A stretch of DNA of 12,083 bases from positions 1 to 12,083 of the forward strand of contig CANJJY010000098.1 in the NCBI GenBank assembly GCA_947474445.1, given 5' to 3'. The notes under the pieces were generated by a model. That model did no database searches. It had not been told where the DNA came from and saw only the letters and a program-made list of their open reading frames with translations. A program made the position numbers and the translations under genes. The stretch comes from Oligoflexaceae bacterium. GTDB taxonomy: Bacteria > Bdellovibrionota_B > Oligoflexia > Oligoflexales > Oligoflexaceae. Shown piece after piece: positions 6,779 to 12,083 of this stretch. The number at the start of each line of letters is the position of its first letter. Positions within the stretch are counted from its first letter, which is position 1.

Positions 6779-8083
6779 CTACCGCAGCTGCGGATTGAAA
6801 GTCGGCTTGAGTCCCTGCCAGCATTTCAAATAATCCTTCTGCAGGAGTGAACTTTCCAATGCATAGCGCGTCGGCTTGAAAATGTAAGAAGACTCAAACA
6901 TGAAAGCCAGCGTATGGCCGAGATACTGTGGCGTGAGTTCGGCCCGACTGGCTTCTTCAAAAGCCTTCGCTTCCGGCCCATGAGGCAACATACAGTTGTG
7001 GAGACTGCCACCGCCCGGCTCAAAGCCCCCACCTGGCTTGGCGTCGTAGACGCCGTGAATCAGGCCCATATACTCACTCATGATATTACGGTGGTAATAA
7101 GGGGGGCGAAAGGTATCTTCCGCCACCATCCATCGGGGGGGAAAGATAACAAAATCGACGTTGGCCGTGCCTTCCAGTTCGCTCGGCGAAGTCAGAACGG
7201 TGAAGATGGAGGGATCGGGATGATCAAAACTCACGGTGTTGATCGTATTGAATCGCTTCAAATCGTATTTGTAGGGAGTGTAGTTTCCGTGCCACGCCAC
7301 CACATCGAGTGGAGAATGGTCGAGTCGCGCCGCAAAGAGGGTCCCGCCAAATTTAAGGATCAGCTTCTGCTCGCCTCTCTTCTCTTCGTACCAAGCGGTG
7401 GGTGCTTCAAAATCCCGTGGATGAGCCAGTCCACTTGAGCCAATCGGGCCGAGTTGAGGCAAAACGAAGTGCTGGCCATAGATTTCACTGACGTAACCGC
7501 GCGCCTGTGGATCGAGCAATTTCACCTGAAATTTGATGCCCCGCGGAATGACGGCAATCTCCGTTGGTTCGATCTGCAAAATACCGCATTCGGTCCGTAG
7601 TTCGAGCCGCCCCATCTGCGGCACGATGAGAAAATCTCCGTCGGCATTTTGAAAGTAGCTGTCTTCCATCGAAGCGTTGCATGCATAGACATGAACGGCA
7701 CTGCCGGCTCTCATCCCGACATCCCCATTGGCGGCCATGGTAATAAGTCCCTCGACAAAAGTCTTGGTCTGCGTCGGTAGGGGGACGGGATCCCAGCGCA
7801 AGGGGATGCCGGGGGTGACCGGACCGGCGAGGGGCGCGCTTGCCAAATGATCAGATCCGACCTGCTCAAAAGCACCATCGAGCACCGAGGGGCGGATGCG
7901 GTAGAACCACGTGCGCAGGTTTTCATGACGCTTGGCGGTAAAAGCCGCACCGCTGAGAAGTTCGGCTACCAGCCCATAAGGCGCGCGCTGGGGTGAATTC
8001 CGGCCAATCGGAAGGGCTCCCGGAAGAGCCTCCGTACTAAAATGATTTCCAAAGCCATTCTGGTATTTTTTGTCGTTTTGCAT
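6779..8083 (-). CDS. hmgA: Homogentisate 1,2-dioxygenase
   Basis: This is an iron(II) ring-cleavage dioxygenase that converts homogentisate to maleylacetoacetate in phenylalanine/tyrosine degradation. The 434-residue length is standard. Family landmarks run along the whole chain: YQNGFGNHFSTEALPGALP (7-25), NSPQRAPYGLVAE (29-41), RTWFYRIRPSV (57-67), GDFLIVPQ (149-156), FDHPDPSIFTVLT (286-298), FPPRWMVAEDTFRPPYYHRN (314-333) and HNCMLPHGP (362-370). The iron ligands correspond to His331, Glu337 and His368 by comparison with human His335, Glu341 and His371. The ATG has GAGGGGG 8 bases upstream. The 164-base divergent region toward the lipoprotein gene must hold its promoter, but I see only weak boxes. 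No fumarylacetoacetase, maleylacetoacetate isomerase or 4-hydroxyphenylpyruvate dioxygenase gene is next to it; murE follows downstream instead. Confidence 0.97.
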   Translation of the reverse strand: MQNDKKYQNGFGNHFSTEALPGALPIGRNSPQRAPYGLVAELLSGAAFTAKRHENLRTWFYRIRPSVLDGAFEQVGSDHLASAPLAGPVTPGIPLRWDPVPLPTQTKTFVEGLITMAANGDVGMRAGSAVHVYACNASMEDSYFQNADGDFLIVPQMGRLELRTECGILQIEPTEIAVIPRGIKFQVKLLDPQARGYVSEIYGQHFVLPQLGPIGSSGLAHPRDFEAPTAWYEEKRGEQKLILKFGGTLFAARLDHSPLDVVAWHGNYTPYKYDLKRFNTINTVSFDHPDPSIFTVLTSPSELEGTANVDFVIFPPRWMVAEDTFRPPYYHRNIMSEYMGLIHGVYDAKPGGGFEPGGGSLHNCMLPHGPEAKAFEEASRAELTPQYLGHTLAFMFESSYIFKPTRYALESSLLQKDYLKCWQGLKPTFNPQLR

Positions 8084-8247
8084 CAGTCTCGCCCCCTCAT
8101 TGAAAGGCGAAAGTAACAGATGAAAAGCCGTCTGCCAACCAGCCGAACTAGTGCCGCTACGCTTTATTTCCTCATGTTTATCCAGATTCTGCCGATAGCA
8201 TCACGAGAGTTGAGAAAACTAATTTCCCTGCAATAAAGGGCTGGGTC

Positions 8248-8871
8248 ATGTCAAGGTTAGCCATTGGAACCATGTCTTTGATACTTTGTCTGGCCGCTTG
8301 CGAAAAGCGCAAGGGAACGCTGTTGCCTTCTCGCGAAGGCGGAGCGAAAGAGGTGGAGCTACGCGCGCGGCCTCCCGTTCCAGAGATGGAAGGGGCACCG
8401 AAAGAGGCTGAAGCGGAAAAAAGCAGTCCCGAAGATGTCGCCTCCCTCGAAAAAGTCAAACAAGAGGCTCTGGAGAGAATCCGCGCTCCAGGCGAAGAAA
8501 TCGTCACGAAGGGCACCAAACCGAATGCCCGCGCTCTCTTTGAAAGAGGTCGTGAACTCGCGCTGAGTGGACAGACGAGTGAAGCTCAAGAGTATTATCT
8601 GGTCGCTTGCCAATTTGGTTATGTCGCTGGCTGCCACAAGTTTGGATGGTACGAGCAAAAAACCGGCAATCTTTCGAACGCACGGCAGTTCTACAAAGTG
8701 GCTTGTGAAGCGGGAGTCGGCAAGAGCTGCAACAATCTCGGGGTCCAACTGGAAGCCGAACAGAAGTGGGAAGACGCACAGAACTTCTATGCGAAAGCCT
8801 GCCTTGAGCATCACAGTGTTTCATGCGAAAACTTGAAAAGGCTGCGAAACGAAAGACTGCGTTTGCGCTAG
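8248..8871 (+). CDS. Lipoprotein with three disulfide-type Sel1/TPR-like repeats
   Basis: The 207-residue product has a lipoprotein signal peptide ending in the lipobox LAAC (Cys18, Glu19 at +2). A charged, Pro/Glu-rich linker follows (about 19-90), then a helical repeat region (about 94-195). Three cysteine pairs with exact C-x7-C spacing occur at 121/129, 153/161 and 185/193, so the repeat period is exactly 32 residues. Each repeat shows the pattern A..(F/Y)Y..AC......C. (for example ARQFYKVACEAGVGKSCNNL at 145-164). This is the layout of Hcp/Sel1-like repeats, in which each pair forms a disulfide between the two helices, consistent with a periplasmic or outer-membrane location. Such proteins usually act in protein-protein contacts; no specific role can be given. 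AAGGG lies 7 bases before the ATG. The gene converges with the alpha/beta hydrolase gene, with 16 bases between them and no clear terminator. Confidence 0.88.
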   Translation: MSRLAIGTMSLILCLAACEKRKGTLLPSREGGAKEVELRARPPVPEMEGAPKEAEAEKSSPEDVASLEKVKQEALERIRAPGEEIVTKGTKPNARALFERGRELALSGQTSEAQEYYLVACQFGYVAGCHKFGWYEQKTGNLSNARQFYKVACEAGVGKSCNNLGVQLEAEQKWEDAQNFYAKACLEHHSVSCENLKRLRNERLRLR

Positions 8872-8887
8872 TCTCACGAGGCGCGGA

Positions 8888-9781
8888 CTAGAGCCTATCA
8901 TCTTCATCTTCTTCGTCTTCTTCGACGGCTAGAGCTGACTGCTCCTCGAGCACGACGCGATCGCACCATTCGATGATATCGCCTACCACCTGATCGCGTT
9001 CCCTATGCAAGAGGACATTGTCATCCATATCTTCGTAAGTGAGCAGCGTCTTATCAGAGCTGAGGACAGTTTCCTGCAATTCCCGAGTTAAATGCGTCTG
9101 ATCCCCCTTCACCTCTCCTCCGACCATGGTCAGGAGCGGAAAGGGGAGATGCTGTTCACCCGTCCGCAGGTCGTGGCAGGCGGCGAGTATTTCTCGGACT
9201 GTGTTGAGCTGGAGAGGACCTCGAAAGGCCAGTTGGTCGTCTTTGAGGATGCCCCGCAGTTTAGGTTCCAGCCAGCTGGTTTGGACCTGTCCACTAACGG
9301 GAGCGTGGGGAAACAATCCACCAGGAACCAGTGCCAACGTCCGTTCCATCCGACTCAAGGGGAGATCCAGGAGAGGACTACACAGGATGAGGCCGCGCAC
9401 CCGAGGCTTTCGCGTCAGAGCAAAACGCGCTGCTATCGTGGCACCCAAACCCTGACCTAAGAGAAAAATATGTGCAGCCAGCTCTGCTTCTCGGTCGCGT
9501 ACGCGCGCCAGAAAGAGATCGAGATCTTCGAGAAAATAGTCAAAATTAGCTATAAAGGCCCGATCACCCGGCGATTTTCCGTGTCCCCGCAGGTCCATCG
9601 CGTAAACATGGTAGGATTCACGCGCCATTCTTTCGAAAATTCCATCGTAAAGGCCGCAATGTTCCGCGTAGTCATGCAGCGCTATGATGACGCCCTTAGG
9701 CTGGGGGCTAGCGAAGGTCTCGCAGTAGAGTTCGATTCCGTCGAAGGCTTCCAGAGTTTCCATTTGCTTGCATGAGGACAT
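8888..9781 (-). CDS. Alpha/beta-hydrolase, monoacylglycerol-lipase type, apparently without catalytic triad
   Basis: The 297-residue protein follows the Hydrolase_4/monoacylglycerol lipase pattern: ALHDYAEHCGLYDGIFERMA (34-53), VYAMDLRGHGKSPGDRAF (59-76), FLLGQGLGATIAARFAL (106-122), LILCSPLLDL (131-140), SSDKTLLTYE (241-250) and RERDQVVGDIIEWCD (260-274). The nucleophile elbow, normally G-H-S-M-G, reads G-Q-G-L-G, with Gly111 (GGT) where Ser belongs. Aligned on the conserved DKTL segment, the catalytic His position is Asp254 and the acid position is Val224. The oxyanion HG motif is H36-D37. The reading frame is intact, so this looks like a pseudoenzyme rather than a decayed gene. A strongly acidic tail (VEEDEEDEDD, 286-295) ends the protein. 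No signal peptide is visible, so it is probably cytoplasmic. The ATG has AGGAG 5 bases upstream. Confidence 0.88.
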   Translation of the reverse strand: MSSCKQMETLEAFDGIELYCETFASPQPKGVIIALHDYAEHCGLYDGIFERMARESYHVYAMDLRGHGKSPGDRAFIANFDYFLEDLDLFLARVRDREAELAAHIFLLGQGLGATIAARFALTRKPRVRGLILCSPLLDLPLSRMERTLALVPGGLFPHAPVSGQVQTSWLEPKLRGILKDDQLAFRGPLQLNTVREILAACHDLRTGEQHLPFPLLTMVGGEVKGDQTHLTRELQETVLSSDKTLLTYEDMDDNVLLHRERDQVVGDIIEWCDRVVLEEQSALAVEEDEEDEDDRL

Positions 9782-9960
9782 AAGGACTCCTATCGCAGAG
9801 ACGGGCTCCTTCTATTTTTGACATAGACTCGGCGTTTTGGCCAGCAAAGACCGGTCAAGAGGGCGAGTTGAACCACAAAAACCGATGGGCTCCCCTAGGG
9901 AAAAGAGGTAGACTCCGACGCCGTGCCGATCTTTATCCGCATTTAACAAGGGCCTCTTCC

Positions 9961-11517
9961 ATGCGTTACCAAGATATCAAATGGGAAGACGAAGACTCCG
10001 ACTTCGGTTCCGAATCGAATTCCCCTTCTACGAAGAAGAACCCGGTCGAAGATATTTCTTTCGCCGATCTGCTCCAGCAGGAAAAAACCTCTGATGACGA
10101 ACTCGACCTCCGCGTCGGTCGACAGGTGACTGGCGTCATTTCCGTGATCAGCCCGACCTCTGATATTGTTCTCATCGAACTGGATCCGCAGCACACCGGT
10201 GTCATGGACAAAAACCAGATCGTGAATGAAGAAGGCCAATTGCAATATCAAGTTGGCGATTCGATCAAGGCCTACGTAGCTGCGGCGACTGCCGATGAAA
10301 TCCAGCTGACTCTGCGGATGGCTGCATCCAAGGTCGCTCTCGATGATTTGCACGCCGCGAAAAACAGTCAATTGCCGATTCGAGGCAAGGTGACTGCCGA
10401 GAATAAAGGCGGCTTTGAAGTGACGATCATGGGCAAGCGCTGCTTTTGCCCCGTCTCGCAGATGGACACTCGTTTTGTCGCAAACAAGCTCGAGTTCATG
10501 GGTCGCGAACTGGACTTCTTGATTGAAAAAATCGAAGAAGGCGGCCGCAATATCGTCGTTTCCCGCAGTAAGCTGCTGAAGCGCGAAGCGGAACAGAAGA
10601 TCGAAGAGCTCATCGCGCGGCAGGATCAGGAAATCATCTTGGATGGCTCGGTCGTCGATGTCCGCGACTACGGTGCCTTTGTCGATATCGGTGGCTTCGA
10701 AGGATTCTTGCACGTCTCGGAGATGAGCTACAGCCGCGTGAACCGCGCGGGCGAGTTTCTGCAAAAAGGCGACAAGGTCCGCGTCAAGCTCCTCAAGATC
10801 GAGATGACGGCTGACGGCAAGCGTCGCATCAGTCTCAGCATGAAAGCGATCCAAGAGGATCCTTGGGCGACGATCCGCGATAGCGTCGAAGTTGCTAAGT
10901 CCTACAAAGGTAAGGTGATGCGGCTCGAGACCTTCGGCGCCTTCGTTCAGATCCTGCCCGGGATCGAAGGCTTGATTCACGTCTCTGAGATGTCTTGGGA
11001 AAAGCGAGTGAATCATCCCCAGGAAATTCTCAAAGTAGGCGACGAAGTTCAAGTGCGCGTGCTCGACATCAACGATGCCCAGCAAAAGCTTTCCTTGAGC
11101 CTGAAGAACGTGGAAGAAGATCCTTGGCGGAACGCGGATGAAAAGTATGCGCCTGGCACCCAGGTGACCGGCACCGTGCAAAGCCTCAAAGGCTTCGGCG
11201 CCTTTGTACAGCTCGCTCCCGGCGTGGTTGGACTTCTTCCGACGGAAATCTTGAAGAAAGCTTATGGCGAGTCTTTCAAGAAGAAAGCGTCGCCTCCCCA
11301 GGAAATCACCGTCATCGTCCGTGAGTTGCAGCTAGGCGAGAAGAAGATTCTCCTCTCTCTGCCCAACGTCGAAGACGACGGGGATGACATCAAGGCCTAT
11401 CACGAGTATATGCAGAATCAAGACGAGAAAGTCGAGAAGCAGAAGCAGCAAAACACCCCACGCGGGACCTTTGGTGCCTTGCTCGCTCAATCTCTGGAAA
11501 AAGCCAAGAAGTCTTAG
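9961..11517 (+). CDS. Ribosomal protein S1-like protein with five S1 domains
   Basis: The 518-residue product (from ATG 9961, AAGGG 8 bases upstream) carries five OB-fold S1 RNA-binding domains at about 49-119, 136-203, 227-296, 313-383 and 397-468. Domains 3 and 4 are the most canonical (YGAFVDIGGFEGFLHVSEMS and FGAFVQILPGIEGLIHVSEM) and are followed by the bacterial S1 linker EDPW. Domains 1 and 2 resemble the first two domains of E. coli RpsA (EEGQLQYQVGD; GGRNIVVSR). The acidic N terminus contains ISFADLLQQEK (32-42), similar to the E. coli S1 helix SFAQLFEES that docks on ribosomal protein S2. E. coli S1 has six domains; this one has five. It likely helps mRNA loading on the 30S subunit, but a second true rpsA elsewhere in the genome cannot be excluded. 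A TTG 31 codons upstream would add residues that look non-coding. apt follows after 40 bases. Confidence 0.93.
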   Translation: MRYQDIKWEDEDSDFGSESNSPSTKKNPVEDISFADLLQQEKTSDDELDLRVGRQVTGVISVISPTSDIVLIELDPQHTGVMDKNQIVNEEGQLQYQVGDSIKAYVAAATADEIQLTLRMAASKVALDDLHAAKNSQLPIRGKVTAENKGGFEVTIMGKRCFCPVSQMDTRFVANKLEFMGRELDFLIEKIEEGGRNIVVSRSKLLKREAEQKIEELIARQDQEIILDGSVVDVRDYGAFVDIGGFEGFLHVSEMSYSRVNRAGEFLQKGDKVRVKLLKIEMTADGKRRISLSMKAIQEDPWATIRDSVEVAKSYKGKVMRLETFGAFVQILPGIEGLIHVSEMSWEKRVNHPQEILKVGDEVQVRVLDINDAQQKLSLSLKNVEEDPWRNADEKYAPGTQVTGTVQSLKGFGAFVQLAPGVVGLLPTEILKKAYGESFKKKASPPQEITVIVRELQLGEKKILLSLPNVEDDGDDIKAYHEYMQNQDEKVEKQKQQNTPRGTFGALLAQSLEKAKKS

Positions 11518-11557
11518 ATTTAAGTTTGAAAATAGATTTATTTTAAGAGGATCTCAC

Positions 11558-12070
11558 ATGCATCTTGACGACTATATCCGCAATATTCACGATTTCCCGA
11601 AGAAGGGCATTGTGTTTAAGGATATCACCCCACTCTTGAAGGATCCAGAAGCTCTGGCCCACACCTATCGCACGATCGCCAGCCAATACAAGGAAGGCGA
11701 AGTCGATATCGTCGTCGGCGCGGAAAGCCGTGGATTTCTCTTCGGCGTGGGCGTCGCTCTTTTGCTGAACAAGGGATTTGTACCCGTCCGCAAGGCTGGC
11801 AAGCTGCCGTCCGCCACCTACAAGGTCACCTACGATCTCGAGTATGGCCAGGACAGTCTTGAAATCCACCAGGATGCGATCAAGCCAGGGCAACGCGTGT
11901 TGCTCGTCGACGATCTGTTGGCGACTGGCGGAACGGCGAAGGCGGCGATTGAGTTGGTGAAGAAGTGTGGCGGTATTATTGCCGGCTGTGCTTTTGTTAT
12001 CGAGCTGAGTTTTCTTGAAGGACGCGAGCAGCTTTCGCCGTATCCTGTTCATAGTTTGCTGCGGTATTGA
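11558..12070 (+). CDS. apt: Adenine phosphoribosyltransferase
   Basis: Apt salvages adenine with PRPP to give AMP in the cytoplasm. The 170-residue length is standard. The N terminus (DDYIRNIHDFPKKGIVFKDI) carries the family's 'I..ipdFPkpGI.FkDitPLL' signature, IVVGAESRGFLFG (51-63) forms the purine/PRPP-binding region, RKAGKLP (78-84) the flexible loop, and VLLVDDLLATGGT (114-126) the PRPP-binding loop. The chosen ATG has AAGAGG 7 bases upstream; a longer in-frame reading from inside the S1 gene is not plausible. It lies 40 bases after the S1 gene with no terminator between, so the two are probably co-transcribed. Confidence 0.97.
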   Translation: MHLDDYIRNIHDFPKKGIVFKDITPLLKDPEALAHTYRTIASQYKEGEVDIVVGAESRGFLFGVGVALLLNKGFVPVRKAGKLPSATYKVTYDLEYGQDSLEIHQDAIKPGQRVLLVDDLLATGGTAKAAIELVKKCGGIIAGCAFVIELSFLEGREQLSPYPVHSLLRY

Positions 12071-12083
12071 GTTCGGATACGTC

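Noticed and set aside
8111..8138. Minus-strand TTGGCA / TTACTT pair upstream of hmgA
   Set aside because: The -10 matches the consensus at too few positions and the spacer is 16 bases; too weak to call.
8210..8237. TTGAGA / AATAAA promoter-like pair before the lipoprotein gene
   Set aside because: The resulting start point would be about four bases from the ATG and would exclude the Shine-Dalgarno sequence.
9818..9823. Perfect TTGACA upstream of the S1 gene
   Set aside because: No acceptable -10 hexamer occurs at 15-19 bases downstream.
9933..9941. Single DnaA-like box TTATCCGCA in the S1 leader
   Set aside because: An isolated one-mismatch site is expected a few times by chance in 12 kb.
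9943..11181. 412-codon minus-strand ORF
   Set aside because: It lies antisense to the S1 gene, whose five domains are unmistakable; the product has no recognisable features and arises from codon bias of the sense gene.

Overview
The window reads as an ordinary chromosomal stretch of a Gram-negative bacterium with about half G+C. MurE carries the meso-diaminopimelate signature DNPR, three proteins have lipoprotein or Sec-type signal peptides, and the operons are loosely packed. The gene mix (a lipoprotein subtilase, a cysteine-paired Sel1-like lipoprotein, a Bat/MoxR locus and an S1 protein next to apt) would suit a predatory or deltaproteobacteria-like lineage such as Bdellovibrionota/Oligoflexia. 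That placement is a guess from gene content, not a demonstrated taxonomy.

Left part (1-4353, all minus strand). A Bat-type envelope locus runs leftward off the edge: a MoxR AAA+ ATPase, then a small DUF4381-like membrane protein, then a periplasmic TPR protein whose C-terminal part is a tandem QDGQQK hexapeptide array cut by the window edge. Upstream and in the same direction is a subtilisin-family lipoprotein protease with a hydrophobic, basic-ended C-terminal tail. Its 347-base upstream region holds a plausible sigma-70 promoter, three DnaA-box-like 9-mers within 52 bases, and an AT-rich segment next to them.

Middle (4354-8083, minus strand). A dCMP/ComE-type deaminase is followed on its upstream side by about 400 bases with no gene that I can support. 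Next come murE and, 39 bases upstream of it, hmgA (homogentisate 1,2-dioxygenase). Neither sits with its usual partners: no other division/cell-wall genes or tyrosine-degradation genes are visible.

Right part (8248-12083). A plus-strand lipoprotein with three 32-residue C-x7-C repeats converges on a minus-strand alpha/beta hydrolase of the monoacylglycerol-lipase type. All three catalytic triad positions of that hydrolase appear to be replaced, so it looks like a pseudoenzyme. The plus strand then carries a five-domain ribosomal protein S1-like protein and apt (adenine phosphoribosyltransferase), 40 bases apart and probably co-transcribed.

I see no tRNA, rRNA, CRISPR array or insertion sequence. 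The most notable signals are the triad-less hydrolase, the intergenic DnaA-box cluster, the duplicated terminal helix motif of the S1 protein, the slimmed-down Bat gene order with its repeat array, and the protease with signals at both ends.
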